A stretch of DNA of 64,000 nt, from assembly GCF_000422285.1 (NCBI RefSeq), contig NZ_AULM01000015.1:19304-83303 (forward strand), read 5' to 3'. Positions 9,537 to 19,560 of this stretch are shown here, one piece after another. The DNA is from Desulfatiglans anilini DSM 4660. GTDB taxonomy: Bacteria; Desulfobacterota; DSM-4660; Desulfatiglandales; Desulfatiglandaceae. The notes beneath the pieces are model-generated. The model made no database searches, was not told the DNA's origin, and saw nothing but the letters and a program-made list of their open reading frames with translations. Numbering within the stretch: position 1 is the stretch's first letter; each line of letters opens with the position of its first letter. The translations under genes were made by a program, and so were the position numbers.

Positions 9537-11494
9537 GGGGTCCGGCGCTCCTCCCGCTCGAGGCTCAGCACCCGGTGCACGAAGACGTCCTCCATGCTGA
9601 GCGGGCGGGTCACGATCCGCTGGAGGGCGACGCCCCCGGCATCCAGGGCACCCCGGATCCGTGTCTCGCTATCGGCCGGGTCGGGGCTCAGGAGGTGGAT
9701 GGCGTTGCCGAAAAGGGCCACCCCCTCGAATCCGGCCTCTTCGAGCAGGCCCATGGCCGTCAAAGGCTTCGGGGTCAGGACTTCGATCAGCTTGCCCGCC
9801 TCGGCCTCGACCGACTGCTTCATCTCGGCCGGACCGGCATCGGCGACGATCCGGCCTGCGTACATCAACGCCAGGTGGTCGCAGTGCTCCGCCTCGCTCA
9901 TGTAATGGGTGGTGACGAGGATCGTGACCCGGTCTTCGCGCGAGAGTTTGAAGAGGACGTCCCAGAAGCGGCGGCGGCCGACCGGGTCCACCCCGCTCGT
10001 CGGCTCGTCCAGGAAGAGGATCCGGGGCCGATGCACCAGGGCGCAGCCGAGGGCCAGCCGCTGGCGCAGGCCCATCGGAAGCCGGCCTGCCTGGTCGTGC
10101 TCGCGTCCTTCGAGCCCGGCCAGGTTCAGGATCCAGGCGGCGCGCTCCCTGGCCAGGCCGCGGCCGAGGCCGTAGATCCCTGCGTAGAGCCGGATGTTTT
10201 CGATGACGGTCAGGTCCTGGTAGAGCGAAAAGGCCTGCGACATGTAGCCGATGCGCTCCTTGATGGTCCTGCCGGCCCTCCGCATGTCCGCCCCGGCCAC
10301 GAGGCCCTCGCCGGCGGTCGGGGGCAGGATGCCCGTGAGCATCTTGATGACGGTGGTCTTGCCGGCGCCGTTGGCCCCGAGCAGGCCGAAGACCTCTCCC
10401 TGGGCGACGGTGAAGCTGACCCGGTCCACCGCCCGGAAGGCGCCGAAGTCCCGGACGAGCTCACGGGCCTCGATGGCGTTGCCGGCCGCCTCTCGGCCGG
10501 CTGCGGAGGAGGGCGCAGACGGAGCTTTCTCCTCGGCCGCCGGCAGACCCTTTTCCCGGCGGTTGAGCAGGGCGATGAAGACATCCTCCAATTCGGGGTC
10601 CAAGGAATAAAGCTCCTCGATCTCCAGCCCATCCAACGCCCGCAGGACCCTTTCCTCGGCGTCCTGGTGCGCTTCCTGCTCGACGAATACCTTGAACCAC
10701 GGCCCGATGGCCTGGACCTGCGAAAATGAGCGGCGCAGGCGGCTCAAGGCCTCGAGGGGGCGCCCCGTGGGCCGGATGTTCACCTGGGTGCCGGGGACGA
10801 GCCGGGTCATTTCGGCGGTTGCCCCTTCGGCCAGGACCTCCCCTCCGTAGAAAAGGGAGCTGCGTTGAAACCGGGCGGCCTCGTCCATGTAGGCCGTCGA
10901 AACGAGGGCCGTGATGCCGCGGTCGCGCAGGATGCGCGCCAGGATGGCCCAGAAGTCGCGCCTCGAGACCGGGTCGACGCCTGTCGTAGGTTCGTCGAGG
11001 ATCACCAGTTCCGGTTCGTGGATCAGGGTGCAGACGAGCCCTAGCTTCTGTTTCATGCCTCCCGAAAGGTTCTTCATCGGCCGCCCGCGGAAAGGCTTCA
11101 GGCGCGTCATCGCGAGGAGTGCGTCTTTCCGTTCGGCAAGCTCTCTTTCCGGAAGCAGCCGGAGGCGGGCGAAGAAATCGATGTTCTCCTCGACCGAGAG
11201 TTCGGGATACAGGTTGAGACCCAGGCCCTGCGGCATTAAGCCGATCCGCCCCTTGATGCGCTCGGCCGCCCGCTCGCTGTCAAGGGCCGTCCCGAAGACC
11301 TGGACCTCGCCGGCATCGAAGGTCAGCACGCCGGCGAGCACCTTCATGAGCGTGCTTTTGCCGGAGCCGTCCGGGCCGATCAGCCCGTAGATCTCTCCGC
11401 TGCGGACCTCGAGGCTCACTCCACGAAGGGCGCGGGTCCTGCCGTAGGCCTTTTCGATGGACTCGACGCGGATGACGGGTGGTTCGCCGGGCAT
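9533..11494 (-). CDS. ABC transporter ATPase with two fused nucleotide-binding domains
   Basis: A single 653-residue chain carries two ATPase domains. The first has Walker A GPDGSGKST, signature LSGGMKQ and Walker B LVILDEPTTGVDP. The second, starting near residue 335, has Walker A GANGAGKTT, a weakened signature (LPMGLRQRL instead of LSGGxxQ) and Walker B ILFLDEPTSGVDP. The start at 11494 (MPGEPP) is chosen because it lies just after the HlyD stop; the frame stays open further upstream inside the HlyD gene. The tandem arrangement matches YbhF-type efflux ATPases and powers the two permeases downstream. Asymmetric ATP sites are plausible given the degenerate second signature. Confidence 0.92.
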   Translation of the reverse strand: MPGEPPVIRVESIEKAYGRTRALRGVSLEVRSGEIYGLIGPDGSGKSTLMKVLAGVLTFDAGEVQVFGTALDSERAAERIKGRIGLMPQGLGLNLYPELSVEENIDFFARLRLLPERELAERKDALLAMTRLKPFRGRPMKNLSGGMKQKLGLVCTLIHEPELVILDEPTTGVDPVSRRDFWAILARILRDRGITALVSTAYMDEAARFQRSSLFYGGEVLAEGATAEMTRLVPGTQVNIRPTGRPLEALSRLRRSFSQVQAIGPWFKVFVEQEAHQDAEERVLRALDGLEIEELYSLDPELEDVFIALLNRREKGLPAAEEKAPSAPSSAAGREAAGNAIEARELVRDFGAFRAVDRVSFTVAQGEVFGLLGANGAGKTTVIKMLTGILPPTAGEGLVAGADMRRAGRTIKERIGYMSQAFSLYQDLTVIENIRLYAGIYGLGRGLARERAAWILNLAGLEGREHDQAGRLPMGLRQRLALGCALVHRPRILFLDEPTSGVDPVGRRRFWDVLFKLSREDRVTILVTTHYMSEAEHCDHLALMYAGRIVADAGPAEMKQSVEAEAGKLIEVLTPKPLTAMGLLEEAGFEGVALFGNAIHLLSPDPADSETRIRGALDAGGVALQRIVTRPLSMEDVFVHRVLSLEREERRTP

Positions 11495-11498
11495 AGGA

Positions 11499-12608
11499 TC
11501 ACCACTGCGGCTCGGTCCACGGGGTTTCCGGGTCCCACTGGATGATGGCGTCGGCCGGCAAGCCCGGGGCGAGGCGATGGTCCGGGTTTTCATCGAGGTA
11601 AAGCTTGACGGCGAAGACGAGCTTTACCCGCTCGTCGGGGGTTTGGACCTCCTTGGGGGTGAACTCCGCGTTCGAGGCGATGTATCGGACGCGCGCGGGG
11701 AATGGCTGTTCCGGAAAGGCGTCCGTGTAGATGCGGGCCGGCAGGTCCAGCCTGAGCTTGCCGATCTGGATCTCCGGGACGTAGACCTTGAGATAGAGGC
11801 TGTCCAGATCGACCAGTTCATACAACGGGCTGCCGGCCTGGACCACTTCGCCGAGGTTGACGATGCGGTGGGTGATCATGCCGTCGGAGGGGGCCGTGAT
11901 GGTGAGGTCGGCCAGGACGCTTTCGGCCTCGGCAAGCGCGGCACGGGCCTGATCGCGCTGCGCCTGCAGGGCCTTCAACTCGTCCTCTTTGGCTGCGATG
12001 CGCTCCCAGCCGAGCTGTGCGTCGGCTGCCTTCTGGCGGGCTTGAATGAGGGAGGCCTCGGCGGAAATCAGGTCGCTTCGGGCCGCCTCCCAGGCCAGAT
12101 CGGCCTCTTCGCTCCTCCGTGCCTCGACCACCCCCTTGGACACCAGTTCACGGAAGCGTCTGGCGTCCCGTTCGGCCTGGGCCTCGGCGGCCTGCGCCTT
12201 CTGGAGCGCCCCCGTCGCTCGGGCCAGATCCGCCTCGGCCATCTCGATCGAAAGCGGCACCTCCTGCCTCAAAACGCCGAGCGCGGTCGAGGTCGCCAGG
12301 ATCCTGGCCTCGTAGGCGGCCAGCCCCTCCCGGGCCTGATCCACCCGGGCGCGGATCTGGGTGTCGTCCAGGGTGACAAGGGGTTGCCCGGCATCCACCC
12401 AGTCGCCTTCATGGACCAGCAACGTTTGGATGCGGCCGGCGAATTTGCCGGCAACGGTGACCCGGTCCCCCTCGATGCGCCCGTTGGCCAGAAGGAGGCC
12501 TTCGGGCACCCCCTGCCTTCTTGACCAGTCAAAATAGGCGGCATAGCCTCCGGCAGCCAAAAAACATGCAACCACGATCAGGACGATGATGGACGGGCGG
12601 CCTTTCAT
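11499..12608 (-). CDS. HlyD-family periplasmic adaptor (membrane fusion protein)
   Basis: A 369-residue adaptor with one N-terminal membrane anchor (IIVLIVVACFLAAGGYAAYF), a biotinyl-lipoyl-like half motif (GRIQTLLVHEGDWVDAGQPL), a long alpha-hairpin of Ala/Glu/Arg-rich coiled coil (about residues 90-230), and the second lipoyl half (ITAPSDGMITHRIVNLGEVV) before the beta-barrel. The start at 12608 follows GAGG with six-base spacing. It is the first gene of the exporter operon and would connect the ABC permeases to an outer-membrane channel, which is not encoded here. Confidence 0.92.
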   Translation of the reverse strand: MKGRPSIIVLIVVACFLAAGGYAAYFDWSRRQGVPEGLLLANGRIEGDRVTVAGKFAGRIQTLLVHEGDWVDAGQPLVTLDDTQIRARVDQAREGLAAYEARILATSTALGVLRQEVPLSIEMAEADLARATGALQKAQAAEAQAERDARRFRELVSKGVVEARRSEEADLAWEAARSDLISAEASLIQARQKAADAQLGWERIAAKEDELKALQAQRDQARAALAEAESVLADLTITAPSDGMITHRIVNLGEVVQAGSPLYELVDLDSLYLKVYVPEIQIGKLRLDLPARIYTDAFPEQPFPARVRYIASNAEFTPKEVQTPDERVKLVFAVKLYLDENPDHRLAPGLPADAIIQWDPETPWTEPQW

Positions 12609-12789
12609 AAAAACCTCATGAGAGATCCCGGGAAAGGACTTCAGAACCAGCATGAAAAGACGCGAGCCATCATAGTGGATAACCGCTTCGGCTTCAACCT
12701 TTATGCCTGGAGAATGGACCTGGCCTCAAGGCATTTGTGTCCTGCGACAGGGGATGGATGTTCTTCTCCCGTCGGATGCTCAATTTCGC

Positions 12790-15700
12790 TTATTTCTCTT
12801 TTTCTATATCCATTTGAGGTTTTTTGATTTGGATTATGTCCACCGGAGTCCCTGCTGCATTCTCGTAACCTTGAGCCGACAGGAGGCGCATATCCTCTAT
12901 AAACTTTACTTTCGAAAGGTTACGCTTAGTTGAGTCGCCTTGCATGGAGTGGCAGATCAATTTATCGCGCAAGATGCGGATGAGCGGCATCCAGTGGTTC
13001 TTTCTAAAGATCAGCATGGGTGAATCCGTTCGTATGGCAGTTGACATAAAGTTCTGCAGCTTTGTCCCTGTAATGTTTGTGAAATTGCTGCTTAGAATGT
13101 TGAATTCATCGATATAGAGGTGTTTGATGCTTTGATAAAAATCTCGTGTTGGTTGATTGAGCTTGGATAGCAGGATGTTCGCATGCAAAAATGCTAGATT
13201 TGACAAATATAACTGTTGAAATTGATTGTAGCTGTGTTCTTGGTCGCTACGTCTAATTTTTTGGATCCATGTTTTTCTATTCGCTTGACATCTTTTTTTC
13301 AGGCCGGTTTTGATTTTTGTTTTCCTTAGGAATTTATTTATAATTACGTTCAATTCTTTCTGTGTGTCGAAGCTGATCGATCGCTGCTTTTTGAGATAGG
13401 TTGATATATTGTCACATAATAAATTTATTGTATCAGGTTTTAAAACATTTTTATGACCAAAAAATATATCCTGGTTATTGTTAATAATGTCTTTTATCGT
13501 TTCATTTAACTTTTTAATATTTTTGATGTGTTGCTCATCATTGTCATATTCAAGCAATATAAATTCATCCGTTATAAAAGTGATAATGTCTGCAATGCAC
13601 GATGATATAAAATTCTCATCGCGTTTTTTGGCTTGAATATTCAATAGTAGCATCAAAGTTTTTTGGGATTCGTTTTTTAAGGCGGCGAAAGGGTTTTGTT
13701 CTCCTTGCGCTTTTTGAGCAGACGCTAAAAGAGACGTGTAAAACTGATGGATTGCCGGCTGTACCTGCTTTTCCAGAAACTCTTCGGTAGTTTGAGTACA
13801 CAGACGGCTCCTTTCCCCCGTGAGCAAAGGGGATTGCTCGGAATCGCCGAATAGTCGGGCAAACATCTTGTTGTAAAGGTACTGGACCTCAGTTGAAAGA
13901 TTTTGCTTTTCCTCATTAGTGCCAAAGTGGAGGGAATTCGCTTGGCTCAGCAATGCCTTTTTCATATAACGGATGTTGAAGTTCACGTCTTGCGAAAATT
14001 CGCTCTGGCTTTTTGCTGAGAGTTGTCCCAAAGCCAACGATCTGTGCAGTTCAGCGGCGATTTCCTGCGATTCGATCAGCGAAACAAAGTCCAATCCGAG
14101 GCTTTCCAGCACTGCTTGGGGATTTCCCCATTCAGATCGATCCTTTTGAAGATGCGCCGCAACAACCGATTCAAACAAAGGAATCAGCAACTTCTTATCA
14201 TGTCTATCGTATGTGAATTGGCAGGAATTTGGAGTGTTTGAAGGCTTCAGTTTTAGACGAATGGACAGGTGTTGCGCTTCTTGCGAATGAGTGATACGGT
14301 CTTTCGGTATTGAAGATATCTGACATAACCCTTTTAAGAAATCCCTCCCCCAATCCTTGTTCAGTAAAGCTGCAAGGACACACAGAATATAGCAGGTCTG
14401 GCCATCCTGTATTACCTCAGTATAATGCAGGTCATCGATGAGATTTGAAAGGGAAAAGTTTTGTGAAATGGGTATAGTATAGGTTGCGGTTCCTTCTGTT
14501 CGTTCGATAACTGGAACAATGGTGCATTCTTCTTGTCGAAAAGAAATGGGCTGATACAACGAAAATTTCGTGGTTAGGGGAATCCAGTCGATCGGGGGAG
14601 ATTGCCAAGCTTCGTACGTTCTTCCAGATGATTTCACCATGCGTGTCGGGGGAGTGCGGGGGGTTGTATCATCTTGTAGATGTTGTGCATTGACGGGTTT
14701 CTCGACAGGCTCTTCGGTAACCGTATGCTGCTGCGGAGGGGGCGTCAGGTGTATTGAATTCGCGTTCTCTCGATGTTCAAGGTCATCATTCGAGTGGTCA
14801 CCTGTAGGCCTTCCGATCGCCGTTGGTTCCCCGATGAGCGGTGTAGATTTCGGGTTTGGGTTGGGATCCGTCGTTTGCGTTATCGCATCCAGAGGAAGGT
14901 CTCTCGGATTGCTTGGTCCGGGCACGGGTCCTTGGGCAACGGAAGGATTTTCGTGGCTGGGTAGAGGGGGTTGCTCGCCTTCGTCAAGGGGTTGGACCGG
15001 CTGCCGCACAACGTGAGAAGGCATCACGATCGGTATAAATGGTTGCTCGGCTTTGGGGATAGCGATCTGGCGGAATAGCGAGGCGTCTTTCGGCAGCCGT
15101 CTGACCGGTTTATGGAAAGGGTGGTTTACGAGACGGGCGGCGAAATTCGAGTCGTTCACGGAGGGGGGGATTTCCGTTCCGGCGATGATTTTCCAGACGC
15201 GCCGCATGGACAATACGGGCTTCCCGACCAAATCCTCATGGTTTTCATCATCCCGATTGTTTTCATAATCCCGGGTGATCGTTTCGATATGCTGTACGAG
15301 GAGTTCGGTGTATCTCTCAAAATCATCCAATGACGCGGGTCTGCGAGACCATTCCGGGGTCGTTAGGGCGAGAAAAAGCGTCTTCTGCAGACCTTCGAGC
15401 CGCTGAGCCTTTTGCTGACGGATGCGGTTTTCTGCGCTGGCCCTGTAAAGAGCGTGAACCAGATTGGATTCATCGACCTTCAGAAATGTCCTGTCGATCT
15501 TCTTCGGGAAGAAAAGTGAAAACACCTCGTTCGGATCGAGCGGCGTCTCCTCGCTTTCAGCCATTTTCCCGAGCGGCTCGTTCTCGACCGAATCCCATTC
15601 AGGTAGGATCTCGGTTCTGTACCTGTGGGTCAGGAGCTGCATGGCCAGCGCTCTTTCAGCTGCGGGGATGTTTGCCATGCTTGGATGCAGAAGGATCTTC

Positions 15701-16416
15701 TGGAGGAAGGATCTTTGGACTGGTTGATCTTCCGGCAAGGTGGAAATATGCCTTGCAACAGCAGCAAGATGTGATTTGAATCGTTCAGCGGATGCTTCTA
15801 TGAAGTGTTGAAAGCTGGGTATTTTCTGCGAAGATGATGTCGCCTCTTTGCAGAGCTCATTGGCGATATTTATAAATAATTGAACTGCAGCCTTGTTGTT
15901 CGGAATGTTGGTATTCGGCAATTCAATATTGAATGTTTTAAAAACTTCACTTAATTTTGATGATAATACAGACGAATTGTTGTTATCTAAATTGCCAATT
16001 GTCCAACTGTTTATGTAATTTACTAATTGATCGAAATACTTGAAATTGAATTTTCTGAGATGATCGTTGGCTCCTTGGATGGCATTGATGACTTCTCTAG
16101 CGGTAAGGGGCGTATCTTTTGGACGAACGAGGTCTTGCACGTCTTTTTCGGTTAATATTCGTTTATAATCTTCTTCCAACGCGCGGCGAAACATGCGGCG
16201 GAGTTCAGCGTTTCTTTGCTGCTGAAACTTCTGCAGCGTTTGATTGGAAGGCTTCGAGAAGTAGTTGGACATGCCCATACGTTTTCGGACGAACCATCCG
16301 CGTATACCCGTTCCTGTCCCGACGGGTACTCCCTTATCGCTTGCGGGTTTGGAATACAGGATTTGGCCGCCTTGACGGGCAGCCGCCATGTAAGGTGCCG
16401 TAGCATTCGTTGCCAT
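12790..16416 (-). CDS. Large AT-rich orphan protein, possible effector with cysteine-protease-like motifs
   Basis: A 1208-residue protein I do not recognise. The ATG at 16416 follows CAGGAGG with good spacing; the frame is open for 42 codons further upstream but without a second ribosome site. It has no signal peptide or membrane helices. Layout: a basic N-terminus, an alpha-helical region to about 450, a Pro/Thr-rich linker at about 460-590, then a C-terminal half rich in Lys, Asn and Ile. DGQTCYILCVLAALL around Cys675 and KNHWMPL at His1141 resemble, in order, the Cys and His motifs of OTU- or calpain-like peptidases, but the 466-residue separation is unusual. Base composition, especially 13300-13650, is far more AT-rich than its neighbours, which suggests horizontal transfer. 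Function unknown. Confidence 0.8.
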   Translation of the reverse strand: MATNATAPYMAAARQGGQILYSKPASDKGVPVGTGTGIRGWFVRKRMGMSNYFSKPSNQTLQKFQQQRNAELRRMFRRALEEDYKRILTEKDVQDLVRPKDTPLTAREVINAIQGANDHLRKFNFKYFDQLVNYINSWTIGNLDNNNSSVLSSKLSEVFKTFNIELPNTNIPNNKAAVQLFINIANELCKEATSSSQKIPSFQHFIEASAERFKSHLAAVARHISTLPEDQPVQRSFLQKILLHPSMANIPAAERALAMQLLTHRYRTEILPEWDSVENEPLGKMAESEETPLDPNEVFSLFFPKKIDRTFLKVDESNLVHALYRASAENRIRQQKAQRLEGLQKTLFLALTTPEWSRRPASLDDFERYTELLVQHIETITRDYENNRDDENHEDLVGKPVLSMRRVWKIIAGTEIPPSVNDSNFAARLVNHPFHKPVRRLPKDASLFRQIAIPKAEQPFIPIVMPSHVVRQPVQPLDEGEQPPLPSHENPSVAQGPVPGPSNPRDLPLDAITQTTDPNPNPKSTPLIGEPTAIGRPTGDHSNDDLEHRENANSIHLTPPPQQHTVTEEPVEKPVNAQHLQDDTTPRTPPTRMVKSSGRTYEAWQSPPIDWIPLTTKFSLYQPISFRQEECTIVPVIERTEGTATYTIPISQNFSLSNLIDDLHYTEVIQDGQTCYILCVLAALLNKDWGRDFLKGLCQISSIPKDRITHSQEAQHLSIRLKLKPSNTPNSCQFTYDRHDKKLLIPLFESVVAAHLQKDRSEWGNPQAVLESLGLDFVSLIESQEIAAELHRSLALGQLSAKSQSEFSQDVNFNIRYMKKALLSQANSLHFGTNEEKQNLSTEVQYLYNKMFARLFGDSEQSPLLTGERSRLCTQTTEEFLEKQVQPAIHQFYTSLLASAQKAQGEQNPFAALKNESQKTLMLLLNIQAKKRDENFISSCIADIITFITDEFILLEYDNDEQHIKNIKKLNETIKDIINNNQDIFFGHKNVLKPDTINLLCDNISTYLKKQRSISFDTQKELNVIINKFLRKTKIKTGLKKRCQANRKTWIQKIRRSDQEHSYNQFQQLYLSNLAFLHANILLSKLNQPTRDFYQSIKHLYIDEFNILSSNFTNITGTKLQNFMSTAIRTDSPMLIFRKNHWMPLIRILRDKLICHSMQGDSTKRNLSKVKFIEDMRLLSAQGYENAAGTPVDIIQIKKPQMDIEKEK

Positions 16417-17100
16417 GAAAACCTCCTGAGGGAACCGCTCGCTATGGGGAGCGCTCAGAGCGCCTTGGCGAAGGATGGTTTCGGAAGGTTCCGAGGGGCC
16501 CCCTGGAGTCAGGCGTTCTATTGCCTCCGCAGAAAGGCGCAATGCGCTTTCGCTGGATACTGGAGAGGGCCGCTGATTGCCGTACCCATCTGGAAATCAT
16601 CAGCCGGGACGATCAAGTCTTTCTCCCGGCGAGGTCTATTGCCCGTCCGTTTTCGGTCTTTCCAGGTTGGCCGTAAGGCGGTTTATAGGATGCTTCTGCA
16701 TAGATGCCTGAGTGCATTGAAGGTGGTGAGAGAAGCTCCACCCAGAATTACAAAGAGATTAGCAATTTGCGGGCCGCAAAAGCGGAGGCTTGTGGGACGA
16801 AAATCCGCCAGAGGGAGGGGCATCCCCTACGCGGCCGTGCCTCGGTCGGAAAGACCGCCGTGGAGGCCGTTTACCGGCTTTGTGGAAAAACTTTGGAGGC
16901 TGTAGATCAGCGTTCGGATTCCATTCCGGGAAGAGCGAGTCGACAGGTTTTCATTTGAGGGGGCCAAAAGATGCGGCACACGAGGGGATGCGTGCACACA
17001 AAAGAGTGCATAAACGCAGGGTGCTTCAGGCCTGTTTTCAGGCGGAGGGATTTGGGGACCGAGAAACACCTGAAACAGGGAAGGCTGCGTGTTGCTCTTT
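16417..17100. other. Intergenic region without recognised gene
   Basis: The 684 bases upstream of the large orphan protein show the ribosome-binding site for that gene and nothing else I can support. Short open frames on both strands have no ribosome site or recognisable residues. Confidence 0.5.
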
Positions 17101-18210
17101 CTACAAAAATCGCTCCTGTATGGTGAGCGTTTCCTCATAGGCGTCGGCGAGCGCGCGCGCCAGGAATCGGGGGCCCGCTTCGGCGGCGATCTTGAGCCCT
17201 GACTGCAGGGCCAGGAGGCGCCCAATGACATCGAGCAGCGGTTTGAGGCTTTTCAGGTAAGCAGGTGCAATCTTGTCGGGCTGTTCGAAATGCTCGATGA
17301 CGGCATCGGCCGCCAGAAGGCCGCTCTTGAGCGCCGAGCCGATCCCTTCATAGGTGATGGGCAGGATAAGCCCCCCGGCATCCCCTACCAGCAGGACATT
17401 TTCGAGGGCGGGCGCGAACCGCCCCGCAAGGAGCGGTTCGTGAAGCAGCGCGATGCTGCAGCCGTCCTTCCACAGGGGTTCGCTGCCCGGCTTGAAGCCA
17501 TGGGCCGAGAGGATCTCGTCGATCTCCTTCCGAAGCTCGCGGAGGCCGGAGCCCTCGATCAGGAACACATCCCCCTTGTGATTGACGTTGAAGCGCGGGC
17601 GGGCCTGTCCCTTCGGGAAAAACCAGTGGAAGACGTCTTTTTCCAGGCCGAGTTCGCCCGCGTAGCATTCCCGGATGGGGCCCGAGAATCGAACCTTCAG
17701 TTCGGGGAAGAGGGATCTGCGCACGATGGAGACGGCCCCGTCGGCGCCGATGACGCAGCGCGCCCGGAGGGTCTCCTTGAGGCCTTCTTTTTCGAGGAGG
17801 ATGCGGCAACCCGCTTTTTCCCGTTCCATGCAGGCCACGCGCACCTCGTCCTTCAGCTGCACGCCGCAAGTGAGCGCTCCCTGGACCAGCCAGAAATCCA
17901 GATCCTTCCGCCAGGAGAGGGCGGTGGGCCATTTCAGCTCCGTCGGTTCCTCCTCGCCTACATAAAAGCGATGTCCGGCGAGCAGGGGCGGCTCGGTCAA
18001 CACGGAACGGGGGATGACGCCGAACTCCTGCTCGATGGTCTGTGCGGCCCACCGCCCCATGACCATCCCCGAGCAGACCTTGTCGCGGGGAAGCCGTTTT
18101 TTTTCGATCAGCAGCGTGTTCAACCCTTTTTCAGCGCACCGTTTCGCAGCCGCTGCACCGCCGGGGCCGGCGCCCACTACGACGACATCGAAAACCTGAG
18201 GATCCGCCAT
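17101..18210 (-). CDS. Geranylgeranyl-reductase-family FAD oxidoreductase
   Basis: A 369-residue flavoprotein with an N-terminal Rossmann motif (VVVVGAGPGGAAAAKRC), KVCSGMV near residue 55, a central GADGAVSIVRRSLF and a C-terminal FAD motif (NVLLVGDAGGLILPITYEGIG). This is the layout of the archaeal/bacterial geranylgeranyl reductase or electron-transfer-type flavoproteins that reduce isoprenoid or related double bonds. The ATG at 18210 follows GGGAGG. It stands alone, with non-coding stretches either side, so the substrate cannot be inferred from context. Confidence 0.85.
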   Translation of the reverse strand: MADPQVFDVVVVGAGPGGAAAAKRCAEKGLNTLLIEKKRLPRDKVCSGMVMGRWAAQTIEQEFGVIPRSVLTEPPLLAGHRFYVGEEEPTELKWPTALSWRKDLDFWLVQGALTCGVQLKDEVRVACMEREKAGCRILLEKEGLKETLRARCVIGADGAVSIVRRSLFPELKVRFSGPIRECYAGELGLEKDVFHWFFPKGQARPRFNVNHKGDVFLIEGSGLRELRKEIDEILSAHGFKPGSEPLWKDGCSIALLHEPLLAGRFAPALENVLLVGDAGGLILPITYEGIGSALKSGLLAADAVIEHFEQPDKIAPAYLKSLKPLLDVIGRLLALQSGLKIAAEAGPRFLARALADAYEETLTIQERFL

Positions 18211-18691
18211 TTCACGACCTCCCGTTTGCCGGAAAACCGGCAAGATTCACCTTCCAAAAGCCAGGATTCCACCCGGCGCTCGCAATCCGAGCCGGCAGCC
18301 GGATGAGGTTCTTCCGTTCGCGACAAGATAGTGTAGGGGGGTTGCTGCCCGAGGTGGAAACCCTTCCTCTCAGGATCGCAAGGTGTCGGACGACCCATGT
18401 CGATCCCCCTGCCTGGCTGCGGATGATTCTACCCAAAAAGACCTTCATCTCAAAACAGAATCCCTAGAGGACATCCTTCAAGACTGAAATGCATCCTGCT
18501 GCACCGCAGTCGGCCGCTCAAGGGGGTTGAACTCGGATGAGCAAAGCGCCTCATCGACCACAGGCTTTCGGTGCGTGCAAGCCAGGCAGAGCGAGCATGA
18601 CGACTGAACCCGTATGCGGACTGCCCCTGTTGGCGAACGCTTTCTCCTCTCTCGTTTTTTGCCGGAAAGAGGGCCTTCCCCATGAGAGGAT
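18211..18691. other. Intergenic region without recognised gene
   Basis: About 480 bases separate the flavin reductase from the phosphatase. An open frame at 18450-18695 on the minus strand is Arg/Ser-rich and lacks a ribosome site. I see no supported gene, terminator or RNA. Confidence 0.4.
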
Positions 18692-19282
18692 TCAAAGATC
18701 CGATCCAGCTTCTCTCCGAACCCCGAGAAAGTCCAGGATGCGTGGAGACGCCTCATTCAGCCTCGCCTCGATCATCTCTATGACCTGATCCGTGAATTCC
18801 CAGTGATCGCACTCGAGCATGCAGAAGGTGTCCGGGGGCATCAGACCGGGGGGTTCGTTGGCGATTTCAGGGAGGGTGAAGGGGGTCGAAAAATCCTCCA
18901 GGCAGAAAGTCTTTTGTTCGGCATGCGGATAGGCTTCGAGCACGGCTTCTTTGTGTTTCCGCACGACGCCCATGACCAGGTCGGCTTCTTCGATGATCCG
19001 GCTGTTCAACGGCCGCGACCGGTGCTTGAAAGAATCGATGCCGCGCTGCATCAGATAGAACATCACACAGGCGAGCGGCCGGTATCCGAACAGGGGTTCG
19101 GGCAGGGTCAGCCCCTGTGCAAAGAGGGCTTCCTCTTCCTTCCGCGGCACGATGCCGGCGGATGAGACGTCGATCCGGCTCAGGAGATCGCGGCCTCTTT
19201 TTTCAAGGATATCCCGGAAGAGATATTCCGCCATCGGACTTCGCCAGCGATTGACGCTGCAGACAAATACGATCTTCTTCAT
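18692..19282 (-). CDS. Low-molecular-weight protein tyrosine phosphatase / arsenate-reductase-like protein
   Basis: The 196-residue protein begins MKKIVFVCSVNRWRSPMAEYLF, which holds the C-x5-R-S phosphate loop (Cys8, Arg14) of the LMW-PTP fold. Typical members are about 150 residues, so this one has an extended C-terminal half (PPDTFCMLECDHWEFTDQ and onward) that may add substrate specificity. The start at 19282 has GAGGA upstream; the frame runs 26 codons further without family similarity. Likely dephosphorylates tyrosine or a small phosphoester; the partner is unknown. Confidence 0.75.
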   Translation of the reverse strand: MKKIVFVCSVNRWRSPMAEYLFRDILEKRGRDLLSRIDVSSAGIVPRKEEEALFAQGLTLPEPLFGYRPLACVMFYLMQRGIDSFKHRSRPLNSRIIEEADLVMGVVRKHKEAVLEAYPHAEQKTFCLEDFSTPFTLPEIANEPPGLMPPDTFCMLECDHWEFTDQVIEMIEARLNEASPRILDFLGVRREAGSDL

Positions 19283-19290
19283 GGGGGAAT

Positions 19291-19480
19291 CCTCTCTCAT
19301 CGCAGGGGTCTCAGGGCAGCAATGGGGATGACAAGCGGACAATATAGGATCCCCTTTCATCGCGGGAGCATCAGGGATAGCCTCCAGGTTCGACTCGCTG
19401 TCGGACCGTTCCGCACCGTTTCGACCGGCTGCGCGAATTCACCTCCGGGTTCTACTTGCTGTCGGACCGTTCCTTTGGCG
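19291..19480. repeat. Imperfect direct repeats of about 60 bp
   Basis: Two pairs of direct repeats share a period near 60 bp: TTCATCGCGGGAGCATCAGG at 19357 repeats CTCATCGCAGGGGTCTCAGG at 19297, and GGTTCTACTTGCTGTCGGAC at 19448 repeats GGTTCGACTCGCTGTCGGAC at 19387. They fill the gap between the phosphatase and the SDR. Purpose unknown. Confidence 0.6.
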
Positions 19481-19560
19481 GCTCCGCTGCCGAAAACCCG
19501 GTCCCAACGAACGGCCATAAGCCTCTTATCGGTCCAGCCGCCACGATCGTCCGCAATCCT

